NCBI GenBank assembly: GCA_030731695.1
Contig: JANQTK010000328.1
Coordinates: 1 to 10,683 of the forward strand
Reading direction: 5' to 3'
Length of the DNA stretch: 10,683 nt
DNA from: Polaribacter sp.
GTDB lineage: Bacteria > Bacteroidota > Bacteroidia > Flavobacteriales > Flavobacteriaceae
Shown here: one piece after another, positions 1 to 7,132 of the stretch
Position numbering within the stretch: position 1 is the stretch's first letter
How the letters are laid out: the number at the start of each line of letters is the position of its first letter
Program-made: the position numbers and the translations under genes
Notes under the pieces: model-generated
The model's input: the letters and a program-made list of their open reading frames with translations, nothing else
The model's database searches: none
Told to the model about the DNA's origin: nothing

Positions 1-1397
1 GCACTCAAATGTTCAATCATTTGTTGGGCATTCATCAACCCAAAAATGGGTTTAGAATCTTGAGATAAACTTCCCAATTTTTCTCTTATAAAAGATTCAT
101 TTAAAAAATCAACCCAACTAACTTTAGGAGTTCTCAATTCATTGAACTTAGAAACTACTGCTGCATGCGAAACTGTTTGATTTTTAAAAAATTCAATCAA
201 TTCATTTTTCTCTTTTTTGGTTGCTCCTAGTTGATTTAAAATATTTTGCAAGTGCATTTTCATGTGCCCATGCTGAATTCCTTTGGTTGTCAATGCGCGT
301 AAAGCTGCAAAATTTTGTGCCAAACCTGCTGCTGCCATAATTTGCATCAACTCTTTTGCTGACGGATTTTGCAACATTTCCAGAGACATTTTTGCCATAG
401 GATGCAAAGAAGTTAAACCACCAACAGTGCCAACTGCCAACGGAATTTCTATCCAAAATTTAAAAATTCCATCATCAATAGTGCAATGAGACAAACTTGT
501 GTAGTTTCCTGAACGTGATGCAAAAGCATGGGCACCAGCTTCAATCGCTCTAAAATCGTTGCCTGTTGCTAAAACGACTGCATCAATTCCGTTCATAATT
601 CCTTTATTATGAGTCACTGCCCTATAAGGTTCAATTTCAGCAATTTTTACTGCTTGATAAAATTTCTCAGCAAATTTTTGTGGATTTTCAACTCCCAAAT
701 CTTGGATGTTGCAACTTACTTCCGCACGAACCAAACACTCAGGAACAAAATTAGACAAGATACTCATCACAATTTCAATATCGTCGTTTCGAAATTTATT
801 CGCTATCGCTTCTAAACACGAATTGATAAAATTCGCGCCCATAGAATCTTTGGTTTCAAAAGTGATGTGGAGTTGATAATAATTGGCTAATTTGTCTGTT
901 TTATCAATTAATTCTATATCTAAAATTCCTCCTCCGCGTTTTTCCATATTTTTAGTGATGGAAGCAGTTGCAGCAAATAATTCGGTTTTATTTTCGCTAA
1001 AATAACTTTCTAAATCTGCTTTTTGTCCAGCAAACATAAAATGAACCTGACCTATTTTTGTAGTTCCTAAAACCATTGTTTTAAATCCGCCTTTGGTGCT
1101 CCAAAATTTTGCAACCAAAGAAGCTGCTGCAACTACCGAACTTTCTTCAGTAACCATTGGAACCACATATTCTTTTTCGTTAATCAAAAAATTGGGCGCA
1201 ATTCCGAAAGGCATGTAAAAATTAGTGATGGTATTTTCAATAAAATCATCGTGTAAATTTTGCAACGATTGATTTTCGTTCCAATATTGTTTGATAATTT
1301 TAACAGCATCTGAAGGATTTTGAAAGAAATTTTTGGATAACCAATCGATTTTTTCTTCCTTGGAAAGTTTTGAAAATCCTGAAATATTTTTTGTCAT
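1..1397 (-). CDS. Hydroxymethylglutaryl-CoA reductase, class II, with C-terminal extension (3' end outside window)
   Basis: The enzyme interconverts HMG-CoA and mevalonate with NAD(P)H; here it probably serves isoprenoid synthesis in the cytoplasm. I read 465 codons from ATG at 1397-1395 to the window edge without a stop. Visible motifs are the catalytic Glu in PMVTEESSVVAA (about residue 85), DSMGAN (184-189), THNKGIMNG with catalytic Lys265, VLATGND with Asp281, the GTVGGLTSLHPMAK block (323-336), and GIQHGHM with catalytic His378. There is no membrane anchor, as expected for class II enzymes. About 90 further residues follow the catalytic His. They start with a tail of the kind seen in the family and end in KPIFGLMNAQQMIEHLS (449-465), which resembles a DUF1569/DinB-like motif, so the protein may be a fusion. 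Family databases often label such enzymes degradative, but biosynthetic use is likelier in Flavobacteriaceae (established for the group, inferred here). The start is supported by a TATATTTG element 25 bases upstream. Confidence 0.95.
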   Translation of the reverse strand, partial: MTKNISGFSKLSKEEKIDWLSKNFFQNPSDAVKIIKQYWNENQSLQNLHDDFIENTITNFYMPFGIAPNFLINEKEYVVPMVTEESSVVAAASLVAKFWSTKGGFKTMVLGTTKIGQVHFMFAGQKADLESYFSENKTELFAATASITKNMEKRGGGILDIELIDKTDKLANYYQLHITFETKDSMGANFINSCLEAIANKFRNDDIEIVMSILSNFVPECLVRAEVSCNIQDLGVENPQKFAEKFYQAVKIAEIEPYRAVTHNKGIMNGIDAVVLATGNDFRAIEAGAHAFASRSGNYTSLSHCTIDDGIFKFWIEIPLAVGTVGGLTSLHPMAKMSLEMLQNPSAKELMQIMAAAGLAQNFAALRALTTKGIQHGHMKMHLQNILNQLGATKKEKNELIEFFKNQTVSHAAVVSKFNELRTPKVSWVDFLNESFIREKLGSLSQDSKPIFGLMNAQQMIEHLS

Positions 1398-1422
1398 TTA
1401 TATATCCGTAAACTTGAGAGAA

Positions 1423-1430
1423 CAAATATA
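1423..1430 (-). promoter_or_regulatory. Candidate -7 promoter element of the HMG-CoA reductase gene
   Basis: Read on the minus strand this is TATATTTG, an exact match to the Bacteroidota -7 consensus TAnnTTTG. It lies 25 bases before the ATG, which predicts a short leader. No TTG is visible at the expected -33 distance (only a TTTT run about 20 bases upstream), so the promoter would be one-sided. An 8-bp palindrome GTTTAAAC lies at 1441-1448. Confidence 0.4.
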
Positions 1431-1517
1431 AATGAATCTAGTTTAAACCTTAAAATTATTTGTAATAGACTTTAAATTGCTTAAATGTTGGAATTTTTTC
1501 TTTATCAAAACAGCTGT

Positions 1518-1560
1518 ATTTTATCATCAAAAAGATATATCTCAATCAAAATGATAAAAT
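1518..1560. repeat. Nested inverted repeat in the divergent promoter region
   Basis: ATTTTATCAT at 1518-1527 and its exact reverse complement ATGATAAAAT at 1551-1560 are separated by 23 bases. The 23-base interior contains a separate perfect palindrome, AGATATATCT, at 1533-1542. In so A+T-rich a region some inverted repeats arise by chance. The position between two divergent promoters makes an operator possible. The function is unknown. Confidence 0.5.
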
Positions 1561-1659
1561 TTTAAGACAAATTAACATCAAATTCTTAAACTATTTTTTT
1601 TGATGATTACCCATAAGAAAAATCAATTATACTTATCGCTTTTGTAATTGTTTTACTAT

Positions 1660-1667
1660 TACATTTG
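1660..1667 (+). promoter_or_regulatory. Candidate -7 promoter element of the SPFH gene
   Basis: TACATTTG is an exact match to the Bacteroidota TAnnTTTG consensus, 43 bases upstream of the ATG at 1711. A TTTG at 1641-1644 could act as the -33 element, but its 15-base spacing is slightly short for the usual 17-23. Confidence 0.4.
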
Positions 1668-1710
1668 AGAGTAATTAAATTAATTTATAAAACTTAAAAC
1701 TCTAATAATT

Positions 1711-2526
1711 ATGAAAAATCGAAACATTGCAATTATTCTCATAGGGCTAGTATGCTCTAGTTGCGCAGTAATACGTCCAGGAGAGGTAGGGATAAAACAA
1801 ACGTTAGGAACATTTTCTCCTGAAGTTAAAACACAAGGCACCATTCTTTATAATCCTATTGTAAGTAAGGTTGTAAAAGAATCTACTCAGACAAAAAACA
1901 TCAAACTTTTTTTAAGCTTACCAAGTAAAGAAGGCTTAAGTGTAAATGCGGAAATATCCATTTTACATCGATTACATGGAGATAAAGTAGCATCTGTTTT
2001 ACAAAACTTAGGGAGAGATTATGAATCTATTATAACTAGTGTTTTTAGATCTGCAGCATCTGATGTTTGTGCAAAATTTTATGCCAAAGACATGCACTCA
2101 GGAATGAGAGCAAATATTGAAAAAGAAATTTTAGAAAAAATGAAATTAAATCTTGAAAAACAAGCAGAAGGCATAGAATTAATTGCTGTATTGATGAAAC
2201 AGATTCAATTACCACAAGGTCTAGCTAGTTCCGTAGAAAGAAAACTACAAGCCGAACAAGATGCTATGAGAATGGAGTTTGTTTTAACGCAAGAAAAATT
2301 AGAAGCAGAAAGAAAAATTATCAATGCAAAAGGAGAAAGAGATGCTCAAATTATTTTAACTGAAGGTTTAACAGATGGTATCATCAGAATAAAAGCTATT
2401 GAAGCTTTTAGAGAATTGTCAAAATCTTTAAACTCAAAAATAATAATTACGGATGGAAAAACTCCTTTATTTATTGGTGATGAAGACAAGACATCAAATA
2501 AAGTAGTTGATAAAAAAGAAAAATAA
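1711..2526 (+). CDS. SPFH/prohibitin-family protein, probable lipoprotein
   Basis: This 271-residue protein belongs to the SPFH (stomatin/prohibitin/flotillin/HflK-C) superfamily, whose members form membrane-bound oligomeric rings that organise membranes or modulate proteases. Residues 1-17 form a short hydrophobic signal ending in VCSSC. Cys18 is a plausible lipidation site, although the residue three before it (Cys15) is unusual for a lipobox. The SPFH domain spans about 22-205, starting with the prohibitin-like VIRPGEVGIKQTLG and including IELIAVLMKQIQLP followed by a KLQAEQDA segment. A charged, helical, probably coiled-coil stretch covers about 175-215, and the C-terminus is a Lys/Asp-rich tail. 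It stands alone: a divergent gene precedes it and a terminator follows. No NfeD-like partner or HflK/HflC pair lies beside it. Prohibitin-like lipoproteins are known in Bacteroidota, but the client or partner is unknown. Confidence 0.85.
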   Translation: MKNRNIAIILIGLVCSSCAVIRPGEVGIKQTLGTFSPEVKTQGTILYNPIVSKVVKESTQTKNIKLFLSLPSKEGLSVNAEISILHRLHGDKVASVLQNLGRDYESIITSVFRSAASDVCAKFYAKDMHSGMRANIEKEILEKMKLNLEKQAEGIELIAVLMKQIQLPQGLASSVERKLQAEQDAMRMEFVLTQEKLEAERKIINAKGERDAQIILTEGLTDGIIRIKAIEAFRELSKSLNSKIIITDGKTPLFIGDEDKTSNKVVDKKEK

Positions 2527-2547
2527 TAGCTCTAAACCTTATTTTTT

Positions 2548-2582
2548 AAGAAGCTTGCCAATTCTATTGGTAAGCTTTTTTA
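2548..2582 (+). terminator. Intrinsic terminator after the SPFH gene
   Basis: AAGCTTGCCAAT (2551-2562) pairs with ATTGGTAAGCTT (2566-2577) around a 3-base loop; one of the 12 pairs is G-U. The stem can extend a few pairs outward and runs straight into a T-tract. It begins about 20 bases after the SPFH stop codon and separates that gene from the peptidase operon. Confidence 0.85.
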
Positions 2583-2629
2583 TTGTCCTAAAAAAAAGAA
2601 ACTAAAAAATTTCGTTTTTGGAATCATTA

Positions 2630-2678
2630 AAAAAATAGTGTTTTTTAAGATGTAAAATTAGACAGAACACTATTTTTT
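2630..2678. repeat. 13-bp perfect inverted repeat upstream of the peptidase gene
   Basis: AAAAAATAGTGTT (2630-2642) and its exact reverse complement AACACTATTTTTT (2666-2678) flank a 23-base interior. The right arm ends 49 bases before the ATG at 2728, so the element lies where promoter or operator sequence of the peptidase operon is expected. It could bind a dimeric regulator. It could also be a second terminator, because the right arm ends in six T, but the long loop argues against that. Confidence 0.6.
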
Positions 2679-2727
2679 GACAATAATTTCGTAAACTTGG
2701 CAAACTTTTATAAAATTTAAATACAAC

Positions 2728-4917
2728 ATGAAAAACGCATTGATGCTCGTTAGCTTTTTGTTACTCACTTTTGAAACTGCAAATGCGCAAACTAATCAAT
2801 CAGAAACAAAAAATGCAAAGGAAATTAGTTTGACAGAAATTTGGAATGGCACTTTTTCAGCTGAAAGAATGAATGCACTGAATTCAATGAATGGAAACTT
2901 TTATTCATTATTAAACTATAATCCACAAACCAAGGAAACTACCGTTGATAAATATAGTTACGAAACTCTAGAAAAAGTTGAAACTATTGTATCTAGTGCA
3001 AATTTGCCAGAAATGAGTTCCTTTTCTTCGTATAGTTTTAATGATGATGAAACAAAACTGATTTTAGGAACCAATTTTACTAAAATTTTTAGACGCTCAT
3101 ACAGTGGTACTTTTTATGCCTATGACATCGCATCTAAAAAAGCAACATTGATTGGTGAACATATTCAGGAACCTGTTTTTTCTCCTGATAATCTAAAAGT
3201 TGCTTATGCAAAAGACAATAATATTTTTATCAAAGATTTTTCAAAAAATACAACTACACAAATCACCAATGATGGTTTGAAAAATAGCATTATCAATGGA
3301 ATTACAGATTGGGTGTATGAAGAAGAATTCGGTTTTGTAAGAGCTTTTGAATGGAGTGCAGATAGCAAACATTTGGCTTTTTTAAGATTTGATGAAACTG
3401 CCGTTCCAACTTTTTCTATGGACATTATGGGTACTGATTTGTATCCCTCTCAGCAAGTATTTAAATATCCAAAAGCGGGTGAAAAAAATGCGATTGTAAC
3501 TTTACATATGTTCAATGTATCATCCAACAAAACTCAAAAAATTGAGTTGGGTGATTATGAATATATCCCAAGAATCAAATGGTCAAATGATGCAAATTTC
3601 TTGGTAGCAACTACCTTAAACCGTCATCAAAACGATTTAAAGTTACACAAAGTGAATGCACAAGAAAACAGCTCAAAATTGCTTTTGAACGAAACTGACA
3701 AAGCATATATTGACGTTCATGATAACTTAACTTTTTTAACTGACAACAGTTTTATTTGGACAAGTGAAAAAGATGGATTTAATCATATTTATCAGTATGA
3801 TTTCAATGGAAAACTCATCAATCAAATAACCAATGGAAATTGGGAAGTAACAAACTATTACGGTTTTAATGCTGCTAAAAAAACGATTTATTATCAATCT
3901 GTAGAAAATGGATCTATCAATAGAGGCGTTTATTCCATCAATCTGAATGGTAAAAATAAAAAATTATTAAGTGAAAAAGACGGACAAAACAGTGCTGCTT
4001 TTAGTAAAAATTTACAATTTTTTATCAATACTTTTCAATCAGCAACAAATCCTACAGTATATTCACTTTTCTCTTCTGATGGAAAAAAAATAAAAGTCAT
4101 TGTAGACAATGCTGATTTAAAGGCAAAATTAGCAGGATATCAAATGAGTCCAAAAGAGTTTTCTACAATTCAAATTAATGGAAATGATTTAAATATGTGG
4201 ATGATAAAACCGTTGGATTTTGATGCAACAAAAAAATATCCATTATTTATGTTTCAATACTCAGGTCCAGGTTCGCAACAAGTGGGCAATTCTTGGAATG
4301 CAGCCAATGATTACTGGCATAATATGTTAGCTCAAAAAGGCATTATTGTTGTTTGTGTTGACGGTCGTGGAACAGGTTATAAAGGAGCTGATTTCAAGAA
4401 ATCAACCTATTTAAATTTAGTAAAATACGAAACTGAAGATCAAATTGCAGCTGCAAAAAAACTGGCTGAATTGCCCTTTATCAACAAAGAAAAAATAGGA
4501 ATTTGGGGTTGGTCTTTTGGTGGACATATGAGTACAAATTCATTGTTAAAAGGAAGTGATATTTTTTCAATGGCAATTGCAGTTGCTCCAGTAACTTCTT
4601 GGCGATTTTACGATTCTGTATACACAGAGCGTTTTTTAAGAACTCCTCAAGAAAATCCTGCAGGTTATGATGAAAATTCGCCCATCAATTATGCTGAAAA
4701 ATTACAAGGAAATTTCTTGTTAGTTCATGGTACAGGAGATGACAATGTACATGTTCAAAATACATTCAGAATGATCAATGCATTGATAGAAAAAAACAAA
4801 CAATTTGATATGTTTATAGTTCCAGACAGAGATCATGGAATTGGAAGAGGCAGAAATATGCGTTTGAATTTATATACTAAAATGACGAATTTTGTGGAAA
4901 CACATTTATTGAATTAA
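2728..4917 (+). CDS. Exported S9 family (DPP-IV-like) dipeptidyl peptidase
   Basis: This serine exopeptidase of 729 residues is expected to remove N-terminal dipeptides, classically X-Pro or X-Ala, from oligopeptides outside the cytoplasmic membrane. Residues 1-20 form a signal peptide with a cleavage site after TANA. The N-terminal beta-propeller covers roughly 60-460 and includes DWVYEEE (194-200), the double-Glu motif that binds the substrate amino terminus in DPP-IV. The alpha/beta hydrolase domain covers roughly 480-729. It carries QYSGPGS with oxyanion Tyr511, GWSFGG with nucleophile Ser596, HGTGDDNVH with catalytic Asp671 and substrate-contacting Asn673, and DRDHGIG with His703. Length and all active-site elements fit an intact enzyme. 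The ATG is fixed by the signal peptide. A POT transporter gene follows after 28 bases, probably in the same transcript. The exact cleavage preference is inferred from the family. Confidence 0.95.
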   Translation: MKNALMLVSFLLLTFETANAQTNQSETKNAKEISLTEIWNGTFSAERMNALNSMNGNFYSLLNYNPQTKETTVDKYSYETLEKVETIVSSANLPEMSSFSSYSFNDDETKLILGTNFTKIFRRSYSGTFYAYDIASKKATLIGEHIQEPVFSPDNLKVAYAKDNNIFIKDFSKNTTTQITNDGLKNSIINGITDWVYEEEFGFVRAFEWSADSKHLAFLRFDETAVPTFSMDIMGTDLYPSQQVFKYPKAGEKNAIVTLHMFNVSSNKTQKIELGDYEYIPRIKWSNDANFLVATTLNRHQNDLKLHKVNAQENSSKLLLNETDKAYIDVHDNLTFLTDNSFIWTSEKDGFNHIYQYDFNGKLINQITNGNWEVTNYYGFNAAKKTIYYQSVENGSINRGVYSINLNGKNKKLLSEKDGQNSAAFSKNLQFFINTFQSATNPTVYSLFSSDGKKIKVIVDNADLKAKLAGYQMSPKEFSTIQINGNDLNMWMIKPLDFDATKKYPLFMFQYSGPGSQQVGNSWNAANDYWHNMLAQKGIIVVCVDGRGTGYKGADFKKSTYLNLVKYETEDQIAAAKKLAELPFINKEKIGIWGWSFGGHMSTNSLLKGSDIFSMAIAVAPVTSWRFYDSVYTERFLRTPQENPAGYDENSPINYAEKLQGNFLLVHGTGDDNVHVQNTFRMINALIEKNKQFDMFIVPDRDHGIGRGRNMRLNLYTKMTNFVETHLLN

Positions 4918-4935
4918 TTTAAAAATCAACCCAAA

Positions 4936-4940
4936 AAGGA
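4936..4940 (+). promoter_or_regulatory. Shine-Dalgarno-like site before the POT transporter
   Basis: AAGGA lies five bases before the ATG at 4946. Purine-rich sites like this are uncommon in Bacteroidota, so it supports this start and suggests separate initiation on the shared transcript. Confidence 0.4.
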
Positions 4941-4945
4941 ATATT

Positions 4946-6454
4946 ATGTTAGACAAAAAAGTCACAATTTCATCTCAAGAACCTGAAATGTTTGGACATC
5001 CAAAAGGATTATTTTACTTATTTTTTGCTGAATTATGGGAACGCTTTAGTTTCTATGGAATGCGTGCATTGCTTACGCTGTATATGGTTCAAGAAATATT
5101 TAAAGCCATTGTAGAAAGAGACACAGCAACCGCTGTTGTATATGCTTCTTATGGTTCTTTGGTATATGCTTCAACAGTTATTGGTGGTCAGATTTCTGAT
5201 AAAATTTTAGGAATGAGAGCTTCTATTTTTTTAGGAGGTATTTTAATGGCGTTAGGACATTTTGTATTGGCAATTCAAAATGATATTGCCTTCTTTTTAG
5301 CCTTAGCCTTTATTGTTGTTGGAAACGGATTTTTTAAACCTAATATTTCCACATTTGTAGGTTCATTATATAAAGAAGGAGATGTCAGAAAAGAATCGGG
5401 TTTTACAATTTTCTATATGGGAATTAATATTGGAGGATTCGTAGCTCCTTTATTGTGTGGTTGGTTAGCTGCTGAATATGGATGGCATTATGGTTTTGGA
5501 TTGGCAGGATTTGGAATGTTAACTGGTTTATTTTTCTTTTGGAGTGGAATTAAAAAGAATGTTTTTGGAGATAGAGGAATGCCTTTAAACAAAGCAGTTT
5601 ACGAAAAGAAAGTAGTAGGAATTCCACAAAAAACGTTGATTCCAATCATTGCTTTTCTTTGTGCACCTGGAATTGCTTATCTGTTGGCATCTTGGCAACA
5701 AAATTATGTAAGTGGTATTTTTAAATTTATTGGTTTTGCTGTTTTAGCATACTTAATTTACATCATGGCAAAATTAGAATCTGATGCTAGAAAAAAATTA
5801 ATAATGGCAGTATTAATCACGTTTTTTATGACGCTTTTTTGGGGTTTTCATGAACTATCAGGAAGTGTAATTACGTTGTTTGCATCTAGAAATGTTGCTT
5901 TAGATGGAATTATGTCAGCAAGTCAAACAAACGCTCTAAACTCAATGTTTATAATTGTTTTAGCAATTCCAATTTCGTTATTGTGGGGATATTTATCAAA
6001 AAAAGGAATGAATCCAAGAACTCCTTATAAATTTGGTTTAGGATTGCTTTTAGCAGGTTTGTGTTTTTACATTCTTTCAATAAGTGGTGCTAGTGCAGAT
6101 GAAAATGGAATGGTACCTTTTGCGTATTTGTTGATTATGTATTTCATAATTTCTATTGGAGAATTGTTTATGTCGCCAGTTGGTTTGTCTAAAATTACAG
6201 ACTTGTCGCCTAAAAATATAGTGGCATTTATGATGGGAGTTTGGTTTTTATCATCGGCTTTTGCTTTTCAAATAGTAGGCTTTATTGGCGAACAATTAGC
6301 TGTAGAAAGTACAGATATTAATGTTGGCGGATTAGAAACATTGACCATTTATACTGATGGTTTTCACTTAATTGCAATGTATGCATTAGGTGCAGGAGCC
6401 ATTGTTTTATTGATGTCGCCTTTGATGAAAAAATTACTTGGAAACGTACACTAA
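4946..6454 (+). CDS. Proton-dependent oligopeptide transporter (POT/PTR2, MFS)
   Basis: This inner-membrane symporter imports di- and tripeptides using the proton gradient. It has 502 residues, which is typical for bacterial members, and many hydrophobic segments consistent with 12-14 helices. The family's ExxER motif is seen as ELWERFSFYG (Glu29, Glu32, Arg33) in the first helix. The PTR2 signature FFKPNISTFVGSLY lies at 129-142 with the conserved Lys131. FWGFHELSGS (298-307) lies in the helix where many homologues have an FWxxxxQxGS pattern. SIGELFMSPVG (403-413) contains the conserved late-helix Glu406. The gene follows the exported dipeptidyl peptidase by 28 bases, and a strong terminator follows it, so the two form an operon: dipeptides released outside are taken up here. 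Substrate range within the POT family cannot be read from the sequence. Confidence 0.95.
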   Translation: MLDKKVTISSQEPEMFGHPKGLFYLFFAELWERFSFYGMRALLTLYMVQEIFKAIVERDTATAVVYASYGSLVYASTVIGGQISDKILGMRASIFLGGILMALGHFVLAIQNDIAFFLALAFIVVGNGFFKPNISTFVGSLYKEGDVRKESGFTIFYMGINIGGFVAPLLCGWLAAEYGWHYGFGLAGFGMLTGLFFFWSGIKKNVFGDRGMPLNKAVYEKKVVGIPQKTLIPIIAFLCAPGIAYLLASWQQNYVSGIFKFIGFAVLAYLIYIMAKLESDARKKLIMAVLITFFMTLFWGFHELSGSVITLFASRNVALDGIMSASQTNALNSMFIIVLAIPISLLWGYLSKKGMNPRTPYKFGLGLLLAGLCFYILSISGASADENGMVPFAYLLIMYFIISIGELFMSPVGLSKITDLSPKNIVAFMMGVWFLSSAFAFQIVGFIGEQLAVESTDINVGGLETLTIYTDGFHLIAMYALGAGAIVLLMSPLMKKLLGNVH

Positions 6455-6471
6455 AATTATTTTTCACCTAT

Positions 6472-6508
6472 AAAAACCTCATAAAAATAAACTTTATGAG
6501 GTTTTTTT
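6472..6508 (+). terminator. Intrinsic terminator after the POT transporter
   Basis: AAAAACCTCATAAA (6472-6485) and TTTATGAGGTTTTT (6493-6506) form a perfect 14-bp stem with a 7-base loop and a run of seven T at 6502-6508. With the A-run on the left side it could also work on the opposite strand. It ends the peptidase-transporter operon. Confidence 0.92.
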
Positions 6509-6530
6509 ATGCCTGTTGATGTGAATTATG

Positions 6531-6545
6531 ACTTGTTTAACAAGT
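6531..6545. promoter_or_regulatory. 15-bp palindrome upstream of the thioredoxin-fold gene, possible operator
   Basis: ACTTGTT and AACAAGT are exact reverse complements around one central T (6538). The site ends 10 bases upstream of the candidate -33 TTG at 6556-6558. The size and position fit a site for a dimeric regulator. No regulator gene is nearby, and chance occurrence is possible. Confidence 0.35.
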
Positions 6546-6555
6546 TAAATACTCG

Positions 6556-6583
6556 TTGTATTTGCATTTTATTTGTATTTTTG
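6556..6583 (+). promoter_or_regulatory. Promoter of the thioredoxin-fold gene (TTG, 17-base spacer, TATTTTTG)
   Basis: TTG at 6556-6558 and TATTTTTG at 6576-6583 match the Bacteroidota -33 and -7 elements with an accepted 17-base spacing. Transcription would start near 6590, downstream of an in-frame ATG at 6509 and just ahead of the ATG at 6608. This decides the gene start. Confidence 0.6.
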
Positions 6584-6607
6584 GATCGAGTTTTCGACGA
6601 TAGAAAC

Positions 6608-7132
6608 ATGAAAAAATACCAAATACTATTTACATTCCTTTTCATAGGTTTTTCTCTTTTTTCTCAGGAAAAAGTGAATTGGCTTTCGTTTGAAAAAGCG
6701 ATTGAATTGAACAAAACCAATCCAAAACCTATTTTAATTGATGTGTATACTGATTGGTGTGGGTATTGCAAAAAAATGGACAAAGAAACCTATGAAAATA
6801 GTGTGATTGCAGCATATATCAATAAGCATTTTTACGCCATCAAATTGAATGGTGAAGGCAAAGAAGATATCAAATACAAAGGCCATACTTTTAAATATAA
6901 ACAACAAGGAAGAACAGAATATCATGAACTTGCAGTGGCTTTTTTAGAAGGAAAACTTTCCTATCCAACAACCATTTTTTTAACCCAAAAGGAAGAATTA
7001 TTGCAAAAAATTCCAGGTTATTTAACCAAAGAGCGTTTTGAAAAAATCTTGGCTTTTTTTAAAACAGAAGCCTACAATGACACCACTTGGGATGAGTTTG
7101 AAAAGAGTTTTAAAAGCAAATTGAATCCTTAA
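6608..7132 (+). CDS. Exported thioredoxin-fold protein with CGYC motif
   Basis: The protein has 174 residues from ATG 6608. Residues 1-19 form a signal peptide (positively charged start, hydrophobic core, FSLFS before Gln20). The thioredoxin-like domain follows: a strand PILIDVYTDW, then the redox motif WCGYCKKMD with Cys51 and Cys54, and a SYPTTIF segment whose Pro120 is the expected cis-proline. This is the thioredoxin_7/DsbD-gamma-like type common in Bacteroidota. It probably reduces or isomerises disulfides in the periplasm, but the substrate and electron donor are not visible. An ATG at 6509 in the same frame would add 33 residues. I rejected it because it lies at the end of the preceding terminator, hides the signal peptide and precedes the promoter. 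The stop codon overlaps that of the convergent comEC. Confidence 0.88.
   Translation: MKKYQILFTFLFIGFSLFSQEKVNWLSFEKAIELNKTNPKPILIDVYTDWCGYCKKMDKETYENSVIAAYINKHFYAIKLNGEGKEDIKYKGHTFKYKQQGRTEYHELAVAFLEGKLSYPTTIFLTQKEELLQKIPGYLTKERFEKILAFFKTEAYNDTTWDEFEKSFKSKLNP

Larger units (their letters stand above)
1398..1710. other. Divergent intergenic spacer between the HMG-CoA reductase and SPFH genes
   Basis: This A+T-rich stretch of 313 bases has no convincing reading frame or RNA gene. It holds a -7-like promoter element for each flanking gene, a 10-bp perfect inverted repeat enclosing a second palindrome (1518-1560), and a weaker 7-bp inverted repeat CATCAAA/TTTGATG (1576-1582 and 1599-1605). The last has a T-rich loop side but no T-tract after it, so it does not look like a terminator. 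Because both genes point away from the spacer, the repeats are more plausibly regulatory than termination signals. Confidence 0.6.

Noticed and set aside
202..815. Small open frames on both strands inside the HMG-CoA reductase gene
   Set aside because: They lie within a fully conserved enzyme frame, show no recognisable domain or start signal, and look like shadow frames of A+T-rich coding DNA.
1576..1605. Inverted repeat CATCAAA/TTTGATG as an intrinsic terminator
   Set aside because: The flanking genes diverge, the stem is only 7 A+T-rich pairs and no T-tract follows it.
2684..2699. TAATTTCG or TAAACTTG as the -7 element of the peptidase operon
   Set aside because: Each departs from TAnnTTTG by one base and neither has a TTG at the usual 17-23-base spacing, so I did not list a promoter.
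6509..6607. Upstream in-frame ATG at 6509 as the start of the thioredoxin-fold gene
   Set aside because: It overlaps the end of the preceding terminator, lies upstream of the predicted promoter, and would bury the clear signal peptide that starts at 6608.
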